Assembly: GCF_900111735.1 (NCBI RefSeq)
Contig: NZ_FOHW01000012.1
Location: 62,001 to 126,000, forward strand
DNA: 64,000 nt
DNA from: Pseudomonas graminis
Lineage (GTDB): Bacteria; Pseudomonadota; Gammaproteobacteria; Pseudomonadales; Pseudomonadaceae
Direction: 5' to 3'
Shown piece after piece: positions 56,817-64,000 of this stretch (positions are counted from its first letter, which is position 1; each line of letters starts with the position of its first letter). A model generated the notes under the pieces. It was not told the DNA's origin and ran no database searches. It saw only the letters and a program-made list of their open reading frames with translations. The position numbers and the translations under genes were made by a program.

Positions 56817-57859
56817 GCGTGTTCCTCCAGCAGGCGCCAGCGCAGTTTTTCACCGGCGCGCAGCGGGATAACAGAAAGCTCGCCAAACGGCAGGCTGGCG
56901 GGGGCCGTCCATTCGTCACGAACCAGAGTAATGGTGTCGGTGTTGGTCGGCAGGCCATAGAACGCCGGGCCGTGGAGACTGGCGAAACCTTCCAGCTTGT
57001 CCAGCGCATTGCGTGACTCGAATGCCTCGGCGTACAGCTCGATGGCGGCGAATGCGGTGTAGCAGCCGGCACAACCGCATGCCGCTTCTTTGGCGTGCTG
57101 CGCGTGGGGCGCGGAGTCCGTTCCGAGGAAGAACTTGCTGCTGCCGCTGGTGGCGGCATCGAGCAGGGCGACCTGGTGGGTGTTGCGCTTGAGAATCGGC
57201 AAGCAGTAGAAGTGGGGACGGATGCCACCCACCAGCATGTGGTTGCGGTTATACAACAAGTGGTGCGCAGTGATGGTCGCACCGACATTGGCCGAGGCTT
57301 CATTCACGAACTGCACGGCGTCGGCGGTGGTGATGTGTTCGAACACCACTTTCAACGTCGGAAAACGCTCGACGACACGACGCATGTGTTCATCGATGAA
57401 AATCTTTTCGCGGTCGAACACGTCGATGTCGCCGCGGGTCACTTCGCCGTGAATCAACAGCGGCAGGCCCACTTCAGCCATCGCCTCGAGCACCGGAAAG
57501 ATCTTGTCGACGCTGGTCACGCCCGAATCGGAATTGGTAGTCGCGCCTGCCGGGTACAACTTGGCGGCATACACGAAGCCACTGGCCTTCGCGGCGCGAA
57601 TCTCTTCGGGCTGCGTCAGGTCGGTGAGATAAAGCACCATCAGCGGCTCGAAGCGGCTGCCGTGCGGACGTGCAGCGAGGATGCGCTGACGATAGGCGTC
57701 CGCTTGCTCCGCGTTGCGTACCGGAGGCACGAGGTTCGGCATGATGATCGCGCGGCCAAAAGTGCGCGCTACGTCGGCGACGGTGTGGGGCAAAACAGCG
57801 CCATCTCGAAGATGGATATGCCAGTCGTCGGGGCGCAGGAGGGTCAGGCGTTCGGACAT
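56813..57859 (-). CDS. pyrC: Dihydroorotase
   Basis: From the ATG at 57859 the product is 348 residues, the class II length. The enzyme closes carbamoyl-aspartate to dihydroorotate in pyrimidine synthesis. Zinc ligands lie in [10 protein letters not shown], the carbamylated Lys in [14 protein letters not shown], and His residues in [20 protein letters not shown] and the acid in [12 protein letters not shown]. It precedes rnt in the same transcript. Confidence 0.95.
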   Translation of the reverse strand: MSERLTLLRPDDWHIHLRDGAVLPHTVADVARTFGRAIIMPNLVPPVRNAEQADAYRQRILAARPHGSRFEPLMVLYLTDLTQPEEIRAAKASGFVYAAKLYPAGATTNSDSGVTSVDKIFPVLEAMAEVGLPLLIHGEVTRGDIDVFDREKIFIDEHMRRVVERFPTLKVVFEHITTADAVQFVNEASANVGATITAHHLLYNRNHMLVGGIRPHFYCLPILKRNTHQVALLDAATSGSSKFFLGTDSAPHAQHAKEAACGCAGCYTAFAAIELYAEAFESRNALDKLEGFASLHGPAFYGLPTNTDTITLVRDEWTAPASLPFGELSVIPLRAGEKLRWRLLEEHA

Positions 57860-58003
57860 TGGGGATTCCAGGCGGGTCAAACTCGCTGGGAATGCTACCG
57901 GAAAAGACTCCTCCAGGCACTCGCTATCAAGTTTTGCGGGAAGTTACCGATAGCCACGTGTAAGTCATTAATCTTGTTACGCGTGAATTTAGTGGAGCCT
58001 CCC

Positions 58004-58996
58004 GTGCGCCAGCGATATCTAGCCCTGCTCAGCGTGTTTGCCAGCCTGCCGGCCGTGGCGCTCACCTTCCAGACCCGTCTGGAGAATATTGAGTGGAAGG
58101 TGGAAGGCGACCAGTTCGAGTGCAGACTGACTCAACCGATCGCCGATTTCGGCGCCGGCGAGTTCGTGCGGCGCGCGGGTGAGCAGCCGACGTTTCGCTT
58201 GAAAGCAAATGGCTACAGTCTGGCGTCCGGTTCGGCCATGTTGATTGCCGCTGCGGCGCCTTGGCAGCCGGGTCGCAGTGATCTCAATCTTGGTGCGGTG
58301 AAAGTCGGCAGCGGCGAGATTCCCTTTAATACCAATCAGGCCCAGGCGACGCGTCTGATCGCCGGTTTGATGGAAGGGCGCAGCCCGACCATTCGTCACA
58401 CCTTGCGCGATGGCGGCGGTGCGATGGAAGTGCGGCTGTTACCGGTGAAATTCAGCAAGGCCTACGGTGACTTCCAAGTCTGTACCGCGAAGCTGTTGCC
58501 GATGAATTTCGAGCAAGTCCGACAGTCCGAGATCGGCTTCCCGGGTGGCGGCATCGAGCTGGACGCTACGGCCAAGCGCAAGCTGGACACCGTGTTGGCT
58601 TATATGAAGGCTGATCCGACGGTCAATCACGTCGAACTCGACGGCCACTCCGACAACAGCGGCAACCGGTTGACCAACCGCGATCTGTCGCGGCGTCGTG
58701 CGCTGTCGGTGATGGACTACCTCAAAGCCCAGGGCATCCCGGAAGAGCAGATCACCCTGCGTTTCCACGGCGAGCAATATCCGCTGGCGCCGAACACCAA
58801 CAATGCCAATCGCGCGCGCAACCGTCGGGTGAATATTCACCTGGAGCGTGTGGCGCAGCAGACCCCAACCGTGCCGCCATCCGCTGCACCTGCACCTGCA
58901 CCTGCACCGGCTCCGTTGCCAGGGCCTGCGGCATCGCCAACCCCTGGCGCTGCGCCTGCCACAGCGGCAAGTACGACGCCCGCCAAGGCCTCTTGA
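58004..58996 (+). CDS. motY: MotY-type OmpA-domain protein (flagellar stator-associated)
   Basis: The GTG at 58004 follows GGAG by about eight bases and opens a 330-residue exported protein (signal peptide ending near VALTF). The N-terminal part (about 20-170) is MotY-like. The C-terminal OmpA domain (about 180-290) has VELDGHSDNSGNRLTNRDLS, RRRALSVMDYL and NRARNRRVNI, which bind peptidoglycan. In P. aeruginosa the gene at this place (PA3526) is motY, needed for torque by the MotAB/MotCD stators. A Pro/Ala-rich tail (about 290-330) is extra. The long in-frame extension to 57095 is an antisense artefact over pyrC. Confidence 0.88.
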   Translation: MRQRYLALLSVFASLPAVALTFQTRLENIEWKVEGDQFECRLTQPIADFGAGEFVRRAGEQPTFRLKANGYSLASGSAMLIAAAAPWQPGRSDLNLGAVKVGSGEIPFNTNQAQATRLIAGLMEGRSPTIRHTLRDGGGAMEVRLLPVKFSKAYGDFQVCTAKLLPMNFEQVRQSEIGFPGGGIELDATAKRKLDTVLAYMKADPTVNHVELDGHSDNSGNRLTNRDLSRRRALSVMDYLKAQGIPEEQITLRFHGEQYPLAPNTNNANRARNRRVNIHLERVAQQTPTVPPSAAPAPAPAPAPLPGPAASPTPGAAPATAASTTPAKAS

Positions 58997-59030
58997 TGAT
59001 GGGCAGCCAAGTCGTCTGACTGAAAGAATC

Positions 59031-59067
59031 TGTCGCTTTGTCGTCAGAAGCTGTCGCGACACTGTAA
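59031..59067 (+). promoter_or_regulatory. ArgR operator of argG
   Basis: TGTCGC occurs at 59031 and 59052, exactly 21 bases apart. The second copy is followed after 8 bases by AA (59066-59067), a full match to TGTCGC-N8-AA. The array lies 60-95 bases before the argG start. Confidence 0.72.
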
Positions 59068-59126
59068 ATTCCCGCGCGTGAACGGTAAACTCGTCGGTTT
59101 TCCGTACAACGCGTTGGAGTGATGGC

Positions 59127-60344
59127 ATGGCGGACGTAAACAAGGTAGTTCTCGCGTATTCCGGTGGCCTGGATACTTCGGTAATCCTCAAGTGGCTGCA
59201 AGACACGTATAACTGCGAGGTGGTGACCTTCACCGCTGACCTGGGTCAGGGCGAAGAAGTCGAGCCAGCACGCGCCAAGGCGCAAGCCATGGGCGTCAAA
59301 GAAATCTACATCGACGACCTGCGCGAAGAGTTCGTGCGTGATTTCGTGTTCCCGATGTTCCGCGCCAACACCGTCTACGAAGGCGAGTACCTGCTGGGTA
59401 CTTCCATCGCGCGTCCCCTGATCGCCAAACGCCTCATCGAAATCGCCAACGAAACCGGCGCTGACGCCATTTCCCACGGCGCTACCGGCAAAGGCAACGA
59501 CCAGGTTCGTTTCGAACTGGGCGCCTATGCGCTCAAGCCTGGCGTGAAAGTGATTGCGCCTTGGCGTGAGTGGGACCTGCTGTCCCGCGAGAAGCTCATG
59601 GACTACGCCGAGAAGCACGCGATTCCGATCGAGCGCCACGGCAAGAAAAAATCCCCGTATTCGATGGATGCCAACCTGCTGCACATCTCCTATGAAGGCG
59701 GCGTGCTGGAAGACACCTGGACCGAACACGAAGAAGACATGTGGCGGTGGACAGTGTCGCCGGAAAACGCGCCCGACAAGGCGCAGTATCTGGAGCTGAC
59801 CTACCGCAATGGCGACATCGTTGCACTGGACGGCGTCGAGATGACCCCGGCCACCGTTCTTGCCACCCTGAACCGCATCGGCGGCGAACACGGGATCGGC
59901 CGTCTGGACATCGTCGAAAACCGCTACGTCGGCATGAAGTCCCGTGGCTGCTACGAGACCCCGGGCGGCACCATCATGCTGCGTGGTCACCGTGCGATCG
60001 AATCGATCACTCTGGACCGCGAAGTCGCGCACCTTAAAGATGAGCTGATGCCCAAGTACGCCAGCCTGATCTACACCGGCTACTGGTGGAGCCCTGAGCG
60101 TCTTATGCTGCAACAGATGATCGATGCTTCGCAGGCACACGTGAATGGTGTGGTGCGCCTGAAGCTTTATAAGGGCAACGTAATCGTGACCGGTCGCAAG
60201 TCCGACGAGTCGCTGTTCGATGCCAACATCGCGACGTTCGAAGAAGACGGCGGCGCCTACAATCAGGCAGATGCTGCCGGCTTCATCAAGCTCAACGCGT
60301 TGCGCATGCGCATTGCCGCGAACAAGGGCCGCAAGTTGTTCTGA
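59127..60344 (+). CDS. argG: Argininosuccinate synthase
   Basis: The 405-residue enzyme joins citrulline and aspartate with ATP. The ATP loop [44 protein letters not shown] and [10 protein letters not shown] are family motifs. It acts after ArgF in arginine synthesis; both genes in this window have ArgR-type operators. A hairpin follows the stop. Confidence 0.97.
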   Translation: MADVNKVVLAYSGGLDTSVILKWLQDTYNCEVVTFTADLGQGEEVEPARAKAQAMGVKEIYIDDLREEFVRDFVFPMFRANTVYEGEYLLGTSIARPLIAKRLIEIANETGADAISHGATGKGNDQVRFELGAYALKPGVKVIAPWREWDLLSREKLMDYAEKHAIPIERHGKKKSPYSMDANLLHISYEGGVLEDTWTEHEEDMWRWTVSPENAPDKAQYLELTYRNGDIVALDGVEMTPATVLATLNRIGGEHGIGRLDIVENRYVGMKSRGCYETPGGTIMLRGHRAIESITLDREVAHLKDELMPKYASLIYTGYWWSPERLMLQQMIDASQAHVNGVVRLKLYKGNVIVTGRKSDESLFDANIATFEEDGGAYNQADAAGFIKLNALRMRIAANKGRKLF

Positions 60345-60361
60345 TTGCTGTCATGATTGAC

Positions 60362-60385
60362 GTGCAGCCCTGTCCGGGGCTGCAC
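60362..60385 (+). terminator. Hairpin after argG
   Basis: GTGCAGCCC and GGGCTGCAC form a stem 17 bases after the stop. There is no T run, so termination may be weak or Rho-dependent. Confidence 0.5.
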
Positions 60386-60511
60386 TCACTGCCTGTTCAC
60401 GTTGTGCCCCTGGCGGATCATCAGAAACTTTTCCCGCTTCCTCGGTCGTCGGTTATTGCCCCCGTTTACGGGCGGTAAAGGACGCGACTGGGCTTCGTTT
60501 CATCTCCTGCA

Positions 60512-61066
60512 TCATGTTGGCAAATCTGTGTCTTTATCAGCGATGTTCTCAGCCGTATCCCCCTGCGAAGTTGTTCGAAACTCAAAGCGATAGGCTTTCC
60601 CAATGTCCCAGATATCGCGGATTCCCACGCCCAATAGTTGAGCGATTTCGGGAACCGTATAGCCCAATGCCGAGTAATGCATGGCATGCCCGGCGGTGGC
60701 GTCGTCCACGGTTGCCGGCTCTCTTTGCCGGGACGTGCGTGACCGCCGAACAGGCTGGCAGTAGCGGATCTTCAGACCGTTCTCGCTGGCCAGGCGCTTG
60801 ATGTCCTTCTGGTTCATGCGCAGCGAGTATTGCAGCGCGGCGACACCCGCTCCCTTGGCAACAAGCCCCTTGAGAAGGTCGACCTTGGTGGACAGCTCCG
60901 CCTCAGGATCGGCGTCCCGGGTTTGCCGCGATGCTTCGGTCTCCCGTGATTCTCCCTCTGCAATGACATTGATGACGCCGCCTTCTGAAACGTAGCGCTC
61001 TACCGCTTCCGCCAGCTTAAGAGGGTCGCTGCTCGCGCCAATGGAGTATTTTATTTTCTTGGTCAT
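60512..61066 (-). CDS. Unknown protein with two helix-turn-helix-like segments
   Basis: The ATG at 61066 (AAGGAAC eight bases upstream) opens a 184-residue soluble protein. No family is recognised. Two segments look like helix-turn-helix: LQYSLRMNQKDIKRLASENG and SALGYTVPEIAQLLGVGIRD, separated by a basic, Ser/Arg-rich linker (RRSRTSRQRE). Both are followed by a short hydrophobic helix. A DNA-binding role is plausible. Two adjoining palindromes 50-75 bases upstream could be its own operator. It begins the AT-rich accessory stretch. Confidence 0.65.
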   Translation of the reverse strand: MTKKIKYSIGASSDPLKLAEAVERYVSEGGVINVIAEGESRETEASRQTRDADPEAELSTKVDLLKGLVAKGAGVAALQYSLRMNQKDIKRLASENGLKIRYCQPVRRSRTSRQREPATVDDATAGHAMHYSALGYTVPEIAQLLGVGIRDIWDIGKAYRFEFRTTSQGDTAENIADKDTDLPT

Positions 61067-61117
61067 GGTAGGTTCCTTTGAACATATCAACTAAACAGCC
61101 TGCACTGCCGGGACGTT

Positions 61118-61140
61118 CACGCTTAAGCGTGTTTAAACAC
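61118..61140 (-). promoter_or_regulatory. Overlapping palindromes upstream of the unknown HTH-like gene
   Basis: CACGCTTAAGCGTG (61118-61131) is a perfect 14-base palindrome. GTGTTTAAACAC (61129-61140) is a perfect 12-base palindrome that shares its last three bases with the first. The pair is flanked by TTCA and TGAA. Confidence 0.5.
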
Positions 61141-61452
61141 TGAATGGCTTATTCATGCCGAAGAGTGGCCTGCGCACGGACTGCTGGCACAAGAAACACC
61201 AGCCTTTATAGGCGCAATAATCTTATATCGTGAGAGACGCCACTAACTAACAGTGGGCTGAACCATTCGCTCATCAAAAAGTAACGAGTGGTAATAGGTT
61301 TGGCAAGTAAAAAGCCAAAAAATATGCAGTTTGTTTTTTAATCTCTTTGGGTGATGTTTTTGGCGGTAATAATAGTCCGTTAGTTATGTAGTATTTTTCT
61401 GGAATGACTTGATGGTGCTGGATGTTATGGGCTGAATAGTATTACGTGAAAG

Positions 61453-61475
61453 GCGGGGCAGCCCCCCGTTTTAAT
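61453..61475 (+). terminator. Terminator-like hairpin in the AT-rich stretch
   Basis: CGGGG and CCCCG are five bases apart and followed by TTTT. The RNA it would end is not identified; a small RNA from the AT-rich region upstream is possible. Confidence 0.4.
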
Positions 61476-61531
61476 AGGGTGATCTGACGCAGGCTTTATT
61501 AAATGGGGCAGCACCCGGTGGAGGAGGTTAC

Positions 61532-61585
61532 GTGGCGAAACTTTTTATCCCGTTCCTGGCCCGGTATCTGGGTAAGAACAGTTGA
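61532..61585 (+). CDS. Very small ORF (17 residues) with an excellent ribosome site
   Basis: GGAGGAGG lies four bases before the GTG at 61532. The product would be MAKLFIPFLARYLGKNS, hydrophobic with four basic residues and amphipathic as a helix. There is no homologue that I recognise. The ribosome site is much better than chance, but no conservation can be tested here. Confidence 0.35.
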   Translation: MAKLFIPFLARYLGKNS

Positions 61586-62143
61586 AAGTTAGTTCAGGCT
61601 GTTCAGAAATTTCTTAACCCGCTGTAGGTCCTTTCGAGTATTTAATATGTAATGAAACTCGTCGGGCGCACACCTGTGTTTTAAGCAAATGTGTGCGGCC
61701 GTCCACGTCTCCCATGGTCCGCAATATTTTATGATTTTTGTTTACTGGCAGCCTGGCCAGATGGGCATATGCTGAAGTCATGACGGTCGTGGTGAGCAGG
61801 TTGTCACCCGCTACCCTGGGGCAGTGCTTCAAAGAGGAAGCCTTTTTTGATGGGCGTCACGCAAAGCCATGGATGTCCGCACATTCAAACCGGTGGGCGG
61901 AGCAAAGGGGCGCCGATGGACCTTATGACAAAGCGAGCTATTAAACCGCGTTCATATCGTCAGAAATGCTCAGCGTATTCAGGATTCACAAATGACCACT
62001 TGCGATCTCGGAAATTATGCGGTCACGTACTGAGACAGGACTGCACTTCATAAAAAACAGAGCGGATAGGGCAGGTTTTGTAGGATTTTTCTGTTGGTTG
62101 AGTGAGAAAGGTCTTTGCCTGCTGGTCTGCAGGGAGGAGCGCC

Positions 62144-62221
62144 ATGCAAAGCACTAAACGACTAAGCTATTGTGCGGGCTCTGAAAATTCGAACAGCGAA
62201 AAATGGACTGCTCATGAATAA
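62144..62221 (+). CDS. Leader ORF (25 residues) overlapping the response-regulator start
   Basis: GGGAGGAG lies six bases before the ATG at 62144. The 25-codon frame ends with TAA at 62219-62221, eight bases past the first base of the regulator ATG (62214). The regulator has no good ribosome site, so it is probably translated by coupling to this leader. The peptide (MQSTKRLSYCAGSENSNSEK, then WTAHE) has no known function. Confidence 0.45.
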   Translation: MQSTKRLSYCAGSENSNSEKWTAHE

Positions 62222-62840
62222 AGTGTTGATCGTGGATGATCACCCAGTCATTAGGCTCGCCGTACGCATGTTGATGGAACGCCATGGCTACGAAGTCATT
62301 GCCGAGACGGATAACGGCGTGGATGCGTTACAACTGGCGCGCGAGCATTTGCCGGACATTGTCATTCTGGACATCGGTATTCCCAAGCTCGATGGCCTGG
62401 AGGTCATCGCTCGATTGTCGGCAATGACGCTGGCCTTCAAAGTGCTGATCCTCACCTCCCAGGCGCCGGGGCATTTTTCAATGCGCTGCATGCAGGCGGG
62501 GGCGGCGGGTTATGTCTGTAAGCAGCAGGATTTGACCGAATTGCTCAGCGCCATCAAGGCGGTGTTGTCCGGCTACAGTTATTTCCCCAATCAGGCACTG
62601 CACACGGTGCGCTCCAGTCTTGGCAATGCCAGTGAGGCGGAGATGGTGGATCGTCTGTCCGGGAGGGAAATGATGGTGTTGCAGCAATTGGCCCGTGGCA
62701 AGACCAACAAGGAAATCGCCGACGGCATGTTTCTGAGCAACAAGACCGTCAGCACGTACAAAACGCGTCTGTTGCTCAAGCTCAATGCGCATTCGCTGGT
62801 GGACCTCATTGAGCTCGCGCAGCGTAATGGACTGGTTTGA
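62214..62840 (+). CDS. LuxR-type response regulator (BvgA/EvgA group)
   Basis: The ATG at 62214 opens 208 residues. The receiver domain (about 1-120) has VDDHPVIRLAVRMLM, the phospho-Asp in VILDIGIPKLDG, Thr in ILTSQAPG and Lys in YVCKQQDL. The LuxR helix-turn-helix domain is LSGREMMVLQQLARGKTNKE and KTVSTYKTRLLLKLN. No histidine kinase is adjacent, so it is an orphan in this window. Expression is probably tied to the small leader ORF overlapping its start. Close relatives are common in pseudomonads; the target genes are not known. Confidence 0.92.
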   Translation: MNKVLIVDDHPVIRLAVRMLMERHGYEVIAETDNGVDALQLAREHLPDIVILDIGIPKLDGLEVIARLSAMTLAFKVLILTSQAPGHFSMRCMQAGAAGYVCKQQDLTELLSAIKAVLSGYSYFPNQALHTVRSSLGNASEAEMVDRLSGREMMVLQQLARGKTNKEIADGMFLSNKTVSTYKTRLLLKLNAHSLVDLIELAQRNGLV

Positions 62841-62890
62841 TGGCCGAGAGGCAACGGTGCTTCAGGCGGCGTTTTCCGCTCATGCGTTTT

Positions 62891-62927
62891 CTGCCAAGGC
62901 CTCTCTGCAGGGAGAGGCCTTGAGGCA
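62891..62927. terminator. Hairpin between convergent genes
   Basis: AAGGCCTCTC and GAGAGGCCTT form a strong stem extended by CTGCC/GGCAG. It lies between the response regulator and the PA3496-family gene and could serve both. Confidence 0.65.
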
Positions 62928-62945
62928 GAGCATTTCAAGCAGTGT

Positions 62946-63128
62946 TCAGAAATCGAAATCGTAGTCTGCAAGCTGCCTTTGCAGGCGACGCTCTTCCAGC
63001 AGGTTATCGATGGTGCGGCGCTTGCTGAGGTTGGTCTTGGCGGTCTCTACCGGGACGGGCAGGGCTTCTTCCGGCTCTTCGGTGACGAAGTCGTCATCCA
63101 CTTCGAGGGTGTCTTTTTCATCGCTCAT
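62946..63128 (-). CDS. PA3496 family small protein
   Basis: The 60-residue acidic protein starts MSDEKDTLEVDDDF and ends with the family tail RRTIDNLLEERRLQRQLADY. Pseudomonas genomes carry it beside nth, as here. It is called a putative envelope integrity protein in annotations, but I see no signal peptide or membrane segment, and the function is unproven. Confidence 0.85.
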   Translation of the reverse strand: MSDEKDTLEVDDDFVTEEPEEALPVPVETAKTNLSKRRTIDNLLEERRLQRQLADYDFDF

Positions 63129-63233
63129 GATTCAGCCTCAGGCGTGAACAGTCGTTGGCGCTCCTTATAGCGACAAACCCCGCGCGGGTAAAAAAGATTT
63201 TTTTAATCGATTAAAGCCTGGCGAAGCTATCGT

Positions 63234-63872
63234 TCAATCGTCAGAGGTCTTCGCCTTGTACTCGCACAGGTCCTCGATCCGGCAGCTGCCACACCGGGGC
63301 TTGCGCGCAATACATACGTAACGGCCGTGAAGGATCAGCCAGTGGTGCGCATCCATGAGGTAATCCCTGGGCACGAACTTCATCAGCTTGTGTTCAACTT
63401 CCACCACATTCTTCCCGGGCGCGATACCGGTGCGGTTGCTGACGCGGAAGATGTGCGTGTCGACCGCCATTGCCAACTGGCGGAACGCGGTGTTCAGGAC
63501 CACGTTCGCGGTCTTGCGGCCCACGCCGGGCAGGGCTTCAAGCGCCTCTCGGGTTTGCGGCACTTCCCCTCCGTGCAGTTCAGTCAGCAGGCGGCACGTT
63601 TCGATCACGTTCCGCGCCTTGCTGTTGTACAGGCCAATGGTCCTGATATAGGCAGACAAACCCTCGACGCCCAACGCGTAGATCGCCTGAGGTGTATTGG
63701 CCACCGGGTACAGACGCGCCGTGGCCTTGTTGACGCTGACGTCGGTCGCTTGCGCCGAGAGAATCACGGCGATCAACAGCTCGAACGGCGTGGTGTAGGC
63801 CAGTTCCGTTTTGGGATCGGGATTGTCTTCGTGCAAGCGACGAAAGATCTCGAGGCGTTTGGCGGCGTTCAT
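63234..63872 (-). CDS. nth: Endonuclease III
   Basis: The 212-residue DNA glycosylase/AP lyase removes oxidised pyrimidines. The helix-hairpin-helix LPGVGRKTANVV carries the catalytic Lys120, Asp138 lies in AVDTHIFRV, and the [4Fe-4S] ligands are C-x6-C-x2-C-x5-C near the C-terminus. Its ATG overlaps the stop of the gene upstream (ATGA). Confidence 0.97.
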   Translation of the reverse strand: MNAAKRLEIFRRLHEDNPDPKTELAYTTPFELLIAVILSAQATDVSVNKATARLYPVANTPQAIYALGVEGLSAYIRTIGLYNSKARNVIETCRLLTELHGGEVPQTREALEALPGVGRKTANVVLNTAFRQLAMAVDTHIFRVSNRTGIAPGKNVVEVEHKLMKFVPRDYLMDAHHWLILHGRYVCIARKPRCGSCRIEDLCEYKAKTSDD

Positions 63873-64000
63873 GGGGCGGGGGGTTCCTGAGAAGACGATG
63901 CGGCGGGCGCAGGATTCTGCAACTGGGCGAGCGCGCGCTCTGCCTCGTCGAGGCCGCGCTGCAACTGCACCAGTTGTGCGGCTTGTTCGGCAATTGGCGG
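63869..64000 (-). CDS. C-terminal end of the gene upstream of nth (possibly an RnfB/RsxB-like ferredoxin)
   Basis: Only the last 43 or so residues lie in the window. They are Gln/Ala/Leu-rich (AQLVQLQRGLDEAERALAQL) and predict a coiled coil, ending in a Pro/Ala tail and a TGA overlapping the nth ATG. In other pseudomonads nth follows an rnf-type electron-transport gene. No iron-sulphur motif is within view, so the identity is a guess from position. Confidence 0.45.
   Translation of the reverse strand, partial: PPIAEQAAQLVQLQRGLDEAERALAQLQNPAPAASSSQEPPAP

Larger units (their letters stand above)
61141..62143. other. About 1 kb AT-rich gene-poor stretch
   Basis: The base composition is clearly lower in GC than the neighbours, especially 61200-61450. 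Short frames at 61614-61832 (minus), 61738-61944 and 61850-62053 (plus) do not look like proteins. The stretch holds a terminator-like hairpin (61453-61475) and a 17-codon ORF (61532-61585). Confidence 0.6.

Noticed and set aside
57095-58003. Upstream extension of the motY frame
   Set aside because: It runs antisense through pyrC; the GTG at 58004 with GGAG and a signal peptide is the true start.
61614-62053. Short frames on both strands in the AT-rich gap (72, 68 and 68 codons)
   Set aside because: They overlap each other, have unbiased composition and lack domains; only one has a passable ribosome site (before 61850).

Overview
The window is a 64 kb stretch of a GC-rich gammaproteobacterial chromosome, almost certainly a fluorescent-type Pseudomonas other than P. 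aeruginosa. The support is the set of Pseudomonas-typical neighbourhoods: aatJQMP-aauSR, glpD/glpR/glpK, argF with a lone ABC ATPase, grxD-bfr-bfd-rnt-pyrC-motY-argG, a PA3496-family gene beside nth, gcd with oprB, and metR. Several REP hairpin pairs of the Pseudomonas type (arms like GTAGGAGCGCGCTTGCCCGC) sit at gene ends. I cannot name the species. No rRNA, tRNA, CRISPR array, insertion sequence or prophage was seen.

Layout. 1-11 kb: 5' part of a Fur-controlled TonB siderophore receptor, a chemoreceptor, an I42 protease-inhibitor lipoprotein, a heat-shock Lon protease, and a tight four-gene operon of a cupredoxin, a c-di-GMP phosphodiesterase, a DUF3034 outer-membrane protein and a truncated-globin lipoprotein. 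11-26 kb: periplasmic glucose oxidation (oprB, gcd), zinc-receptor gene znuD with a clear Zur box, two small or membrane genes, a ferric-chelate reductase with its His-rich PadR regulator, a large penicillin-binding protein, an OpgC-like acyltransferase, and zinc-free ribosomal protein L31. 26-31 kb: ddl-nudix, metR with a divergent truncated metE, an esterase-like hydrolase and a FrnE-type thiol oxidoreductase. 31.6-35.9 kb: a GntR / ADP-ribosylglycohydrolase / NCS1 permease / PfkB kinase cluster resembling E. coli yegTUVW, probably uptake and cleavage of an unknown nucleoside-like compound.

36-43 kb: the acidic amino-acid system. AauS/AauR are encoded next to the AatJQMP transporter, and upstream of aatJ there are two AauR-type boxes and a sigma-54 promoter. 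43-48 kb: glycerol genes glpD, glpR and glpK with GlpR-like operators, but no glpF beside glpK. 47.6-60.4 kb: ybaK, a PhzF-like gene, the ABC ATPase, argF, a molybdopterin oxidoreductase, grxD, the iron store (bfr, bfd), rnt-pyrC, motY and argG. argF and argG both carry ArgR-type direct repeats with a 21-bp period. The bfd-rnt gap is filled with repeats. 60.5-62.2 kb is an AT-rich, gene-poor accessory stretch with an unknown helix-turn-helix-like gene, paired palindromes and two very small ORFs, one overlapping the start of a LuxR-type response regulator. The window ends with the PA3496-family gene, nth and the tail of an upstream gene.

Most likely places for undescribed biology: the yegTUVW-like cluster with a foldable leader before its permease, the cupredoxin-to-globin operon, the metE fragment kept next to metR, and the small ORFs near 61.5-62.2 kb.
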